29,316 nt of DNA from UBA4660 sp002405435 (GTDB taxonomy: Bacteria; Bacteroidota; Bacteroidia; Flavobacteriales_D; Sanyastnellaceae). Of the stretch, positions 8,057 through 16,007 are shown piece by piece. The position numbers and the translations under genes are program-made. Within the stretch, counting starts at the first letter, position 1, and every line of letters starts with the position of its first letter. The stretch lies in contig DAIOCL010000031.1 of NCBI GenBank assembly GCA_036747335.1, forward strand, positions 1 through 29,316, given 5' to 3'. The notes under the pieces are model-generated. The model was given only the letters and a program-made list of their open reading frames with translations, made no database searches and had not been told where the DNA came from.

Positions 8057-9403
8057 TTAACCGGTCACTACAAACTTTCCGCGACGGCCTGCCCCGAGGT
8101 CAAGCACGTAAATACCCGCCGGAAGCTGGCTGATATCGAGGCTGTGTCGCTGCTGAACGGAGGGTATCCGCTCCTGAAGCCATACCTTGCCCGTCATGTC
8201 CGAAACCCGCGCCCATCCGCTATTTCCGGCAGTAAAGGATATCACCGTCGAAGCCGGATTGGGCATGATGTCAGGGGAAGTAATCTCCGCCACCGTGGTT
8301 TCCACCGACACCGCACCTTCATAAAACAGGATGTAGACCCCGTCGTACATATCCGTAGCGAGTAAGAGGCCGTTGTCGAAGAACGGATAGTTACTCCAGG
8401 TGCCTTCATACTCCTGCACATCTCCTTCCGGATACAGGTCGAAATAGGCCACTTCCTCCAATATGCCGTCGGCTACACCGGAGACATCGAGTACGCGCAC
8501 GCCGCTGGTGTAGTTGCTCTCATAGGCCTTGTTGCCCTTAATGAAAAGGTTGTGGTCAATGGCCGGTATATCAAACTGGAAAAAGCCCATGTACTCCATG
8601 TTGTCGAGGTCAGCGCAGTCGAATATGTGCGTGCGGACACCCACATTATAAAAGCCTTCATCCATTTCATCGTTCATCAGGAAATAGCGCTGGTCTTCGG
8701 TAAACCATCCCTGGTGGATATAGCCCTGGTCGGTGTTGTTAATGGTGCCGATGGTCTGGCAATCTGTTTTATCGGTCACATCTACGGCCACCAGCGGGCC
8801 GAATCCGTTGCAGGCCATGACAATTTCGCTGCCGGTATGATCTGCATCCGGTCCCTGGTAGATTATCGAGTAGGAGTCATGGGTGTAGCCTTCAACACTG
8901 AATCCACCTGCCAGCTGCGGATTGAGTGGATCATTGATGTCGACGATATGGAGTCCGCCATTGAAGGTATTGGTGCCGTTGGCATAGAGAAAACCACTTT
9001 GCTGGTTGATGGCGATGGTATGGCTGTTGCCGAATCCATCATAGTGTGCACTCTCGTCAAAGGTCACGGGCGGATCCGTTACATCTTCCAGCTGGGTCAG
9101 GTCAAACACCTGAAGGCCGTGAGCCGGCGCCTCGCTGCCCACAAACAGGTAGTTTCCGCGTGATTCCACATCGCGCCACAGGCTGGAGATGGTGTGGGTG
9201 GGCAGAAAACCTATGTACACGGGGTTAGCCGGATCGGAGAGGTCGAGGAAAGCGGTGCCATTGCTGCAACCCACGATGGCGTAGTGCACACCGGAGGGAC
9301 TCACCCAGCCCCAGACGTCATTGGTGTTTGACCCGCCGCCTATTTCAGATAGCGGCAGGAAGGCCATGAGATCAATATGCTGACAGGGGTATTCACCGGC
9401 CAT
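8057..9403 (-). CDS. Choice-of-anchor B family protein with T9SS sorting domain (leader interrupted)
   Basis: The 448 residues from the ATG at 9403 encode a beta-propeller-like protein of the choice-of-anchor B type. It has recurring LVIVD-like blades (GTAFLDLSDPANPVYIG, HGLQVFDLTQLEDVTDPP, GGLHIVDINDPLNPQLAG) and a C-terminal T9SS type A domain beginning near PDIMPNPASTVISF. Homologues as I know them begin with a signal peptide followed by a QTPCxGGMAG segment. Here that segment is encoded just upstream in the same frame (9404-9478), but codon 5 of that leader is TAA. From the 9403 start the protein would have no signal peptide and could not reach the T9SS, so 9403 is probably not the ancestral start. 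No function beyond a surface or secreted protein can be given. Confidence 0.85.
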   Translation of the reverse strand: MAGEYPCQHIDLMAFLPLSEIGGGSNTNDVWGWVSPSGVHYAIVGCSNGTAFLDLSDPANPVYIGFLPTHTISSLWRDVESRGNYLFVGSEAPAHGLQVFDLTQLEDVTDPPVTFDESAHYDGFGNSHTIAINQQSGFLYANGTNTFNGGLHIVDINDPLNPQLAGGFSVEGYTHDSYSIIYQGPDADHTGSEIVMACNGFGPLVAVDVTDKTDCQTIGTINNTDQGYIHQGWFTEDQRYFLMNDEMDEGFYNVGVRTHIFDCADLDNMEYMGFFQFDIPAIDHNLFIKGNKAYESNYTSGVRVLDVSGVADGILEEVAYFDLYPEGDVQEYEGTWSNYPFFDNGLLLATDMYDGVYILFYEGAVSVETTVAEITSPDIMPNPASTVISFTAGNSGWARVSDMTGKVWLQERIPSVQQRHSLDISQLPAGIYVLDLGAGRRGKFVVTG

Positions 9404-9478
9404 ACCACCACTGCAAGGCGTCTGCGCCAGGGCCGCACAGGTTGAAAAGAAAACAACAACAGATTAAGGTAGTTTCAT
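9404..9478 (-). other. Probable signal-peptide leader of the choice-of-anchor B gene, broken by in-frame TAA
   Basis: Reading in frame with the downstream gene, an ATG at 9478 starts M-K-L-P, then TAA (9464-9466), then SVVVFFSTCAALAQ and TPCSGG, which run directly into MAGEYP. With any sense codon in place of TAA this is a textbook signal peptide: a lysine, a hydrophobic core and an ALA-Q cleavage region. I see no ATG, GTG or TTG between the stop and 9403. A one-base change from TTA (Leu) would create the stop. It could be a true nonsense mutation, a strain variant or a consensus error. Confidence 0.7.
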
Positions 9479-9578
9479 CGCGATAATTTAAAGCGAATGT
9501 AAAATGCCGGCGACAGTTCTTGTCTGCCATTCATGTAACAATCGTTAAAATCCCACGGCGAAAGAAGACCCTTTTCGC

Positions 9579-10187
9579 TCAGCGTTTCAAGGCAGACGCG
9601 AGGTCTTCGGGTGTATTGGCATTGCTGAGTTTAAGCGGGTCTGATGCCTCCACCAGACAGACATCGCTGCGCATGAGAATTTTTCTCGGGCATTGTAACC
9701 CTTCAGCCCTGGCCTTGAGAATAGGTGAGACCGCATTAGGCTCCCAGATGGCTGCAAGGGGTTCGGGCAAGCCTTCAAAGCCGCTGCGAAAGCACGTAGC
9801 CACACGCTGTGGCTGGCGTGCACCAATGAGCTCAGCCATCACGGCATGATCCAGCAGCACAAGGTCGCAAGCCACCACAAGCCAGGCGGCACGCGGATCA
9901 TAGGCAAAGGCCGCCATGATACCTGCGAGGGGACCGACAGTTTCGGGTGCATCGGTGAGGTAGCGCGCACCCGGCGCAGGATAGGTTGATTCCTGACCGG
10001 CCTTGCACGAAACAAACACCGCGGTGGCATGGTGCGAGAGCAAGTCCAGCAGATACGCATACTGCGGAAGACCATGCACCGGCAGGAGGGCCTTGTTTTG
10101 TCCCATCCTGCGGCTCTGGCCTCCGGCCAATACCAGGGCTTTGAGTTCCGCAGCCTGCGGAAGGGGTTCGTTGTGCGCGTGGTGCAT
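9579..10187 (-). CDS. mobA: MobA, molybdenum cofactor guanylyltransferase
   Basis: MobA transfers GMP from GTP onto molybdopterin to make the guanine dinucleotide form of the cofactor. The nucleotide-binding motif LAGGQSRRMGQNKALL is at about residues 20-35. The following TDAPETVGPLAGIMAAF and VVACDLVLLD blocks match the family, although the last has valine where proline is common (DLPLL). Length is 202 residues. It is the last gene of the cofactor operon, 15 bases after moaC. The C-terminal part (NANTPEDLA) is typical. An oxidoreductase using the dinucleotide cofactor is not in this window. Confidence 0.93.
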   Translation of the reverse strand: MHHAHNEPLPQAAELKALVLAGGQSRRMGQNKALLPVHGLPQYAYLLDLLSHHATAVFVSCKAGQESTYPAPGARYLTDAPETVGPLAGIMAAFAYDPRAAWLVVACDLVLLDHAVMAELIGARQPQRVATCFRSGFEGLPEPLAAIWEPNAVSPILKARAEGLQCPRKILMRSDVCLVEASDPLKLSNANTPEDLASALKR

Positions 10188-10202
10188 GCGGTGAGGTGAA
10201 AC

Positions 10203-10709
10203 TCAGTCAGACCTCCGAAAATCTTTTTTTCCGCCCGTCTTCTCGATCAGACGAACCTGGTTAATTACGATGTCATGCGAGAGTGCCTTGCACATGTCGT
10301 ATACCGTGAGTGCCGCGATAGAAACAGCCGTAAGGGCCTCCATCTCCACACCGGTGCGGGCCACCAGTCCTGCAGTGCATTCGATGCGAATACGGCCCTG
10401 TTCTACTCCGATGCGCACATCACATTGGTCGAGGCCGAGCGGATGACACAGGGGAATTAGCGTGCTGGTCTGTTTGGCACCCATGATACCTGCCAGCACG
10501 GCGGTCTGGAATACGGGCCCCTTGGGCAACACGATGTCTCCGTTTTCAAGCCTGTCCAGCACGGCGGGCGGAAGGTCCACAAAACACTCGGCCACAGCCC
10601 TGCGGTGTGTAGGTTCTTTTCCGGAAACGTCTACCATGCCCGGTCGTCCGGTAGCGTCGAGATGGGTAAAATGATTATCCACGCAACAAAATAAAGCGAA
10701 ACGGTTCAC
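10203..10709 (-). CDS. moaC: MoaC, cyclic pyranopterin monophosphate synthase
   Basis: MoaC converts the MoaA product (3',8-cyclo-7,8-dihydro-GTP) into cyclic pyranopterin monophosphate. Conserved blocks are MVDVSGKEPTHRRAVAE, VLAGIMGAKQTSTLIPLCHP, GVEMEALTAVSIAALTVYDMCKA and a lysine-rich end (EKTGGKKDFRRSD). The ATG at 10709 gives 168 residues and overlaps the end of moeA by 35 bases. A GTG at 10682 would give 159 residues, closer to the family norm, and overlap moeA by only 8 bases. I think the GTG is the likelier start. Coordinates here use the longer frame. Confidence 0.94.
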   Translation of the reverse strand: MNRFALFCCVDNHFTHLDATGRPGMVDVSGKEPTHRRAVAECFVDLPPAVLDRLENGDIVLPKGPVFQTAVLAGIMGAKQTSTLIPLCHPLGLDQCDVRIGVEQGRIRIECTAGLVARTGVEMEALTAVSIAALTVYDMCKALSHDIVINQVRLIEKTGGKKDFRRSD

Positions 10710-11847
10710 CGGCCCTGCATGCGGTTTGTTCTTCAGGCAATTCTACCATGGCTTCGGCGTGGGCCAGGTTGGTAAAGTCACCGCTGCCATTGCCGGGCCT
10801 GAGCGAGAGCCGGCCTTCCGGGGTAAAGACCGCCGGCACAAAATGGGTCATGCCGGCCGGCTTGTTGTAGTCGCGGTCAAGCGGTGCGAAAAGCGAAGGC
10901 ATAAGGCTCGGGCTGCGTCGGAGCCAGGGGAGCAGGTAGATAAACGCACAGACATAGGTGCTGACGGGATTGCCCGGAAAGGCAAACACCACCGAAGAAG
11001 TAGAGCGGCCAAACCAAAAAGGTTTACCGGGCTTCTGACGAACCGAATGAAAATGCCGCTCCACGCCCAGGCGCTCCAGCACTTCAGGAATGAGGTCAAA
11101 CTTTCCGCGCGAAACTCCGCCACTGACGAGAATCACGCCTCCGGCATCGAGGGCCTCCTTGAGGGGACCTGCCATGGCGGCTGCGTCATCCGGCAGGTGG
11201 GCATCTTCCGCCGCAAAACCCTCAGACGCCAGCAGGGCTTTGAGTGAAACGGCATTGCTGCGCCTCACCTGGTGGGCCAGTGGTACCGACCCGGCATCAA
11301 CCAGTTCATCGCCCGTCGAAAAAATTTTTATCCCGGGCCTGCGCAAAACCAGGGCGGAGGTATGGCCTGTTGAAGCCAGCACCCCGCTGGCAGCAGGACC
11401 CAGGCGGGTGCCTGCCGTGAGCAGCACCGCTCCGCGCAGGTAATCCTTGCCCTGCGGATGGATGTTTGCGCCGCGAACAATGGCAGACGCTTCCGGCACC
11501 CACTCATCCCCAATGCGACAGCATTTTTCGTAGGGCACCACCGTGTCGGCGCCTTCGGGACATGCCGCACCGGTCATAATTTCAATCGCATGGCCAGCCG
11601 ATAACAGGGTGAGCGGTGGTTGACCAGCACGCTGTATCGCCTGGTGGATATAGCGCGTGTGTGGTCCGTTGTGAAAGGCAATGGCGATGCCGTCCATCAT
11701 CACGCGGTCGAAGGCGGGAATGTCCTGGTCAGCCGTAATGTCAGCGCCCAGTATCCGGTGCAGGCAGGCATCGAGTGGTATCTGTTCGGTACCCGTGTGC
11801 CGGGGCACAGCAGCGATAATGCGGCGCGCTTCTTCTACTCCCACCAT
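10675..11847 (-). CDS. moeA: MoeA, molybdopterin molybdenumtransferase
   Basis: MoeA inserts molybdate into adenylylated molybdopterin. The 390-residue protein shows the family order: an N-terminal segment (MVGVEEARRII), the DIPAFDRVMMDG motif, a central domain with TGAACPEGADTVVPYE, the molybdopterin-binding fold with GDELV and LVSGGVSRGKFD, and FPGNPVST before the C-terminal beta domain. It sits 3 bases after moaA, and its end overlaps moaC, so the genes are almost certainly translated from one message. Confidence 0.95.
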   Translation of the reverse strand: MVGVEEARRIIAAVPRHTGTEQIPLDACLHRILGADITADQDIPAFDRVMMDGIAIAFHNGPHTRYIHQAIQRAGQPPLTLLSAGHAIEIMTGAACPEGADTVVPYEKCCRIGDEWVPEASAIVRGANIHPQGKDYLRGAVLLTAGTRLGPAASGVLASTGHTSALVLRRPGIKIFSTGDELVDAGSVPLAHQVRRSNAVSLKALLASEGFAAEDAHLPDDAAAMAGPLKEALDAGGVILVSGGVSRGKFDLIPEVLERLGVERHFHSVRQKPGKPFWFGRSTSSVVFAFPGNPVSTYVCAFIYLLPWLRRSPSLMPSLFAPLDRDYNKPAGMTHFVPAVFTPEGRLSLRPGNGSGDFTNLAHAEAMVELPEEQTACRAGEPFRFILLRG

Positions 11848-11850
11848 TGC

Positions 11851-12834
11851 CTATCCTCCGATTGTGGCCATGGATTCATGCACCGGGTTTTTCACCCTGT
11901 TTCGTTCTGCTTCAAAACCATCCCTGGCCCGGTTCATTACCGCCTTTTCAATGGCGGCAGCCAGGCCGGCTTCCGAAGTGCCTTCGCGCAACAACTTGCG
12001 AATGTCAAGCACCCCCCCGTCGTAGAGGCAGGTTTTGAGCTGACCCTGCGGGGTAATGCGTATCCGGTTGCACGTGCCGCAGAAGGTACGCGAATAAGCC
12101 GCTATGATGCCGATACGCCCTGCGTGGCCCTCCACGGCATAGTTAACCGCAGTGGCACTGGGCTCACCGGGCACCTGCCGCATGGAGGGAAAGTATTTCA
12201 TGAGTTCCTCCCTGAGTTTGCGGAAATCCCACATCAATTCACCGCGATGGCCTTCCCCGTTAAACGGCATTTCTTCTATGAAGCGCACATCCAGGCCGTG
12301 GGTCCTGGTCATCATAGCTAGTGGAAGCAGGTCCTCTTCGTTGATACCGCGCAGAATGACCGCATTAATCCGGGTCGAGATGCCGGCCCTGACCAGGCAT
12401 TCGAGGGTCTTCATCACCTGAGCGAAATCATCGCGTCGGGTCATAGCGGCACACCGCAGCGGGTCCAGGGTATCGAGGCTCAGGTTTACGTGGTGAATGC
12501 CCAGCGATTTCAACTCATCAACGAATGGCGCCGTCAGCGTACCGTTGGTGGTAATGGCGATTTTGCTGAAATGGCCGGCGGAAGCGGCCGATCGTACAAG
12601 TTTCATAAAATCCCTGCGCAAAAAGGGCTCTCCGCCAGTAAAGCGAATTTTCGTAATGCCGAGCGATCCGAGCACGGGAAACAGGCTTTCGATTTCTTCG
12701 AGCGTCAGCAGGTCTCGGCGGGGCACCCAGTCGAGTCCGGCGGCCGGCATGCAATAGCGGCAGCGCAGATTGCAACGGTCGGTTACCGCGATGCGGGCGT
12801 AGTTGACCGGTCGGCCGTGGTTGTCAGTCAGCAT
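11851..12834 (-). CDS. moaA: MoaA, GTP 3',8-cyclase (radical SAM)
   Basis: MoaA performs the first step of molybdenum cofactor synthesis, rearranging GTP with two 4Fe-4S clusters. The radical SAM cysteines are C21, C25 and C28 (DRCNLRCRYCMP). The C-terminal cluster is carried by C252, C255 and C269. The SAM-binding FTGGEP is at 65-70. The protein ends in the conserved glycine pair G326-G327 directly before the TAG stop, which fits an intact gene and shows that TAG is a real terminator in this genome. The start overlaps the upstream small gene by 7 bases. Confidence 0.97.
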   Translation of the reverse strand: MLTDNHGRPVNYARIAVTDRCNLRCRYCMPAAGLDWVPRRDLLTLEEIESLFPVLGSLGITKIRFTGGEPFLRRDFMKLVRSAASAGHFSKIAITTNGTLTAPFVDELKSLGIHHVNLSLDTLDPLRCAAMTRRDDFAQVMKTLECLVRAGISTRINAVILRGINEEDLLPLAMMTRTHGLDVRFIEEMPFNGEGHRGELMWDFRKLREELMKYFPSMRQVPGEPSATAVNYAVEGHAGRIGIIAAYSRTFCGTCNRIRITPQGQLKTCLYDGGVLDIRKLLREGTSEAGLAAAIEKAVMNRARDGFEAERNRVKNPVHESMATIGG

Positions 12835-13208
12835 CTTGAAGTGGATCCGCCCGGATGGGGGAAGTGATCGCTCTCGTCCTCACCCGGCCGTGGTTTGAGA
12901 CAATTGAAATCTTTTTCTACCCAAAGAAGCAATCCCTCAGGAAAACCATTGTCTACACGGTACTCGAGTCCTTCCTGCATACTGTCAGCCCAGGCTGTTG
13001 TATCGCCGGCAGGCACCTGTATCTGGAACGTGCTTTCGCGCAGCACGACAGAAGCCACGGCCAGGTGCCAGGTTTGCAGCCTCACCAGAAAGACAGTCGC
13101 CAGGTCTATGCGGGTCTCCAGTTCAACCGGCAGACCCTCGGCGAGTTGTTTGACTTCCGTCTGGGTAAGACGCAACCTGACCGTATCGCCTTTGAGTCGC
13201 AGTTTCAT
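12828..13208 (-). CDS. Small conserved protein, probably DUF7009 family
   Basis: This 126-residue protein opens with MKLRLKGDTVRLRLTQTEVKQLAEG and ends with VEKDFNCLKPRPGEDESDHFPHPG. I associate both blocks with the uncharacterised family I believe is named DUF7009. It has no signal peptide, membrane segment or recognisable catalytic motif, so it is probably cytoplasmic. It is locked between the 2OG-Fe(II) oxygenase (2-base gap) and moaA (7-base overlap). That makes a role linked to the cofactor operon possible, but this is inference from position only. Confidence 0.72.
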   Translation of the reverse strand: MKLRLKGDTVRLRLTQTEVKQLAEGLPVELETRIDLATVFLVRLQTWHLAVASVVLRESTFQIQVPAGDTTAWADSMQEGLEYRVDNGFPEGLLLWVEKDFNCLKPRPGEDESDHFPHPGGSTSRC

Positions 13209-13210
13209 GC

Positions 13211-14170
13211 CTACTTTTTCAAACCGATCTCTGCGAGCCGTTCATCGAGGAACTCGCCGGCGGTAATGGGCGCCCACTGGGGCTGTTCTCCGGCGGGAAC
13301 ACAAGAGGGCAGGCAGTCAAGACGCATATCGCTGCGCGGGTGCAGGAAGAAAGGAATACTGTAGCGCGGTGTAGACCATTTTTCACGCGGAGGATTCACT
13401 ACGCGGTGGGTAGTACTCCTTAGTTTGCCGTTGGTATGCCGTTCGAGCATGTCGCCCACATTGACCACGATATGGTCGGGCAATGCCGTAACAGCCACCC
13501 ACTCGCCTTTTTTGTTGAGCACTTCCAATCCGTCGGCACTGGCCCCAATGAGGAGCGTGATGAGGTTGATGTCTTCATGCTGTCCGGCGCGCACTGCACT
13601 TTTGGGCTCTCCGGTAATGGGCGGATAGTGAATGGGACGTAGGATGGAGTTGCCGTTTTTAATGCGGCTGTCGAAATAGGTTTCGTCGAGGCCGAGATAA
13701 AGCGCCAATGCGCGGAGCATGAACCTTCCGGTATTTTCAAAATCGCGGTAGGCTTGTTTGCCCACCCGGTTGAATTCAGGCAATTCGGCAACGGGCACAT
13801 TGTCAGGGTATTCAGACTTGATGGGATCACCATCTTCCACGTCCTGACCAAAATGCCAGAATTCCTTCAGGTCGCCTGCATTGCTTCCCTTGGCATGCTC
13901 CCTGCCGAAGGAGGTATAGCCACGCTGGCCGGCAAGTCCGGGAATTTCATATTTCAGCTTTACGGCTTCATCCAAATCAAAAAATGCTTTCACCCAGTGG
14001 TAAAGGTCTTCCTGAGTTTTTTCGCTAATAAGGTGATTACGCACAGCCACAAAGCCAATGTCTTCGTAGGCCTTTCCCAGTGTGTTGACAAACTGAGCCT
14101 TTTGTTCTGCGGTGCCATTGACAAAGTCGTTGAGATCAACAGCGGGAATTCCCATGTCTTGTAGTTCCAT
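13211..14170 (-). CDS. 2-oxoglutarate/Fe(II)-dependent oxygenase, isopenicillin N synthase-like
   Basis: The 319 residues have the two-domain layout of IPNS-like oxygenases: an N-terminal DIOX_N-type region (IPAVDLNDF... YEDIGFVAVRNH), then the double-stranded beta-helix core. The metal ligands are visible as H198-x-D200 (GQHEDINLITLL) and H255 (THRVVNPP), with the R269-x-S271 co-substrate motif (RYSIPFF). Such enzymes hydroxylate, desaturate or cyclise small molecules; the substrate cannot be told. It is the first gene of the molybdenum cofactor operon. A candidate promoter lies about 45 bases upstream. A second ATG at residue 6 is possible. Confidence 0.9.
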   Translation of the reverse strand: MELQDMGIPAVDLNDFVNGTAEQKAQFVNTLGKAYEDIGFVAVRNHLISEKTQEDLYHWVKAFFDLDEAVKLKYEIPGLAGQRGYTSFGREHAKGSNAGDLKEFWHFGQDVEDGDPIKSEYPDNVPVAELPEFNRVGKQAYRDFENTGRFMLRALALYLGLDETYFDSRIKNGNSILRPIHYPPITGEPKSAVRAGQHEDINLITLLIGASADGLEVLNKKGEWVAVTALPDHIVVNVGDMLERHTNGKLRSTTHRVVNPPREKWSTPRYSIPFFLHPRSDMRLDCLPSCVPAGEQPQWAPITAGEFLDERLAEIGLKK

Positions 14171-14194
14171 ACTTGATGCAATTAATTGGTTGTT

Positions 14195-14208
14195 GCAGTT
14201 TACACTGC
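14195..14208. repeat. Short perfect inverted repeat in the leader of the oxygenase-moa operon
   Basis: The sequence GCAGT-TTAC-ACTGC forms a perfect 5-base-pair stem with a 4-base loop, lying 24 bases before the ATG at 14170. It would fall near or just after the transcription start predicted from the TAATTTTG element. It could be an operator half-site pair or a small leader hairpin, or it could be chance. Confidence 0.3.
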
Positions 14209-14214
14209 GGTTTC

Positions 14215-14222
14215 CAAAATTA
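14215..14222 (-). promoter_or_regulatory. Candidate Bacteroidota -7 element for the oxygenase-moa-moe operon
   Basis: On the minus strand this octamer reads TAATTTTG, an exact match to the TAnnTTTG element used by the primary sigma factor in Bacteroidota. It lies 44 bases upstream of the first gene of the six-gene operon. I see no clear TTG at the expected -33 distance, so confidence is limited. Confidence 0.35.
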
Positions 14223-14318
14223 CATCATTGCAGGGATTGCCGTCCTCTTCTCGGGCTTGAAAAGTGACAACGGTATCCCGGGGAGGCCGGGAAAGGTTCC
14301 AAGGCGTCATGTTCGGTC

Positions 14319-14930
14319 TCACGGCCCGCGGATTATCTGCTGTCGGAAAAAAGCCACATTACCGCAGGCGTCCTCGGCGGTCCAGGTGCGCTCAAGCCCG
14401 TAGTCTGTGCTGACCGTTGCTACGTGCACCTCCACAGGTTCTCCGCTGTTGTCGGTTGCGGTCACCACCGGGAGATCGGGCCAATCGGCCAGGGCAGGCC
14501 GGCGCAGCAACTCAGTTTCCGGCAGCCCGTGCAACACCGGCTTTGCATGATCCTGCAGCCCTATGTACTGCTGCACTGTCTGGATTGAATCACACGGATC
14601 CGCAAAAGAATAAGTCCTTACCAGGGTGCCCGCACAGCCACCGCTAAACCGCTCATCTTCCCAGGTTATGCGCACGATGCCGCACGGACTCGAGGCCCTG
14701 GGTTTTTTTACGTAGCGGATACTGTCGACATCACTGGTTACCCTGATCGCGTAGGGAGCCACGGTAATTTGTGCGGTACCCTCAGCGGGCCCGGCGGCCA
14801 GTATGGCAAAAGACCACACAGCCTCAAGGGCGGCTAACCAGATTGACCTGAGACAGCGGTGCGCAGGCCTGCTGCACCACCCTTCAGGCAGGCAAAAAAC
14901 AGAGCCGGGACGAAATGCGGAGGGAATCAT
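14319..14930 (-). CDS. Small secreted protein with HYR/Ig-like C-terminal segment
   Basis: The 203-residue product has a long basic N-terminal region and a hydrophobic stretch at about residues 24-50 that could act as a signal peptide. The mature part contains cysteine-bearing beta segments. Its end, LERTWTAEDACGN followed by a short beta tail, resembles the single HYR-like or Ig-like modules (TDACGN type) repeated in many Bacteroidota surface proteins. There is no T9SS sorting domain, so the protein stops after about one or two modules. It starts 54 bases from the divergent cytochrome gene. No specific function can be assigned. Confidence 0.6.
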   Translation of the reverse strand: MIPSAFRPGSVFCLPEGWCSRPAHRCLRSIWLAALEAVWSFAILAAGPAEGTAQITVAPYAIRVTSDVDSIRYVKKPRASSPCGIVRITWEDERFSGGCAGTLVRTYSFADPCDSIQTVQQYIGLQDHAKPVLHGLPETELLRRPALADWPDLPVVTATDNSGEPVEVHVATVSTDYGLERTWTAEDACGNVAFFRQQIIRGP

Positions 14931-14944
14931 GTACTCTTCACCTT

Positions 14945-14952
14945 CAAATTTA
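14945..14952 (-). promoter_or_regulatory. Candidate -7 element for the small secreted protein gene
   Basis: The minus strand reads TAAATTTG here, an exact TAnnTTTG match, 14 bases before the ATG at 14930. The resulting leader would be very short. No good -33 element is visible within the 54-base divergent gap, which it shares with the cytochrome gene. Confidence 0.3.
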
Positions 14953-14984
14953 CTTACTTTTAGATCACCTTATTCTAATTTCTC

Positions 14985-15956
14985 ATGAGCAGATTCGTCA
15001 CATTCCTGAAATGGTTTTTTACAGTGCTCACCCTGTTGGTCGGCGGCTTTTTCATCTTCGTCTTTGCCCGCCAGCACAAAACGTACGATGCACCCTATCC
15101 TGACATCACGGCCAGCACCGACAGTGCTGTCATTGCACGCGGTGAATACCTCGTCTTCGGGCCCGGTCACTGCAGCGGCTGTCACAGTCCGCTCGAATAC
15201 CAGGCACGCATAGCAGCGGGAGAGCGCCTTCCGCTGCAAGGGGGATTCAGGTTTCCCCTGCCCATCGGCGACTTGTATTCGCCCAACATCACGCCAGACA
15301 GCACGGGCATAGGAAAAATGACGGACAAGGATATTGCCCGGGCGTTGCGTTTTGGTGTCGGTTATGACGGCAGGCCGCTGATAGATTTTATGCCGTTCCA
15401 CAACCTGAGCGACGACGACCTGCAGGCGGTCATCTCTTACCTGCGCACGATGACACCTGTCAGGAAAGAGCAGCCTGCCATGTCGCGTAACCTCCTGGGC
15501 AAGATTATATGGGCACTGGCCATTGAACCGGTCGGTCCGGAGGAGGGCGTCGACATTCCGAAATCCGTGACGCCCGACACCACCGCTGTCTATGGAGAGT
15601 ACCTCGCCAACTATGTCGCGAATTGCCGCGGATGCCATACCGAACGCGACCTGAAAACCGGCGCCTACATCGGTGAGTTTTACAGCGGTGGTTTTGCCAT
15701 GCCCAGCTCGCTCCAGCCAGGCAAAGCCGTGGTGAGTCCCAACCTGACGCCAGACAGCGAAACCGGAAAAATCGCCGGATGGACGCGCGAGATGTTCATT
15801 AACCGCATTCGTCAGGGACGGGCCATTGAAATCAGTGAGATGCCATGGGACCAGTTCAAGGTCATGTCAGACAATGACCTCAAGGCGATTTACGCTTACC
15901 TGCAAACCCTCAAACCGGTAAAGAAAGCAAACGGTCCGACCATCATAGACCTCTGA
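14985..15956 (+). CDS. Diheme cytochrome c, membrane-anchored
   Basis: The 323-residue protein has an uncleaved-looking N-terminal membrane anchor (about residues 8-28) and two cytochrome c domains. The haem-binding motifs are C63-S-G-C66-H67 and C214-R-G-C217-H218. M136 (in DFMPF) and M286 (in SEMPW) are likely axial ligands. The layout, including SPNITPD and SPNLTPD segments after each haem motif, resembles cytochrome subunits that take electrons from membrane dehydrogenases. No partner dehydrogenase is beside it, so its donor and acceptor are unknown. It is a lone plus-strand gene between minus-strand blocks. Confidence 0.9.
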   Translation: MSRFVTFLKWFFTVLTLLVGGFFIFVFARQHKTYDAPYPDITASTDSAVIARGEYLVFGPGHCSGCHSPLEYQARIAAGERLPLQGGFRFPLPIGDLYSPNITPDSTGIGKMTDKDIARALRFGVGYDGRPLIDFMPFHNLSDDDLQAVISYLRTMTPVRKEQPAMSRNLLGKIIWALAIEPVGPEEGVDIPKSVTPDTTAVYGEYLANYVANCRGCHTERDLKTGAYIGEFYSGGFAMPSSLQPGKAVVSPNLTPDSETGKIAGWTREMFINRIRQGRAIEISEMPWDQFKVMSDNDLKAIYAYLQTLKPVKKANGPTIIDL

Positions 15957-16007
15957 CCCAACCCACTGCGCGCTGCAGGGCTGAATTAGTATCCGCCGGC
16001 GCGGCGC

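Noticed and set aside
14970..15638. Minus-strand open frame (222 codons) opposite the cytochrome gene
   Set aside because: It covers the cytochrome coding region, whose two haem motifs make it the true gene. The antisense product has no domain.
15957..16007. GC-rich partial palindrome between the cytochrome and the DUF6265-like gene as a shared terminator
   Set aside because: I could not draw a stable stem followed by a T tract on either strand.
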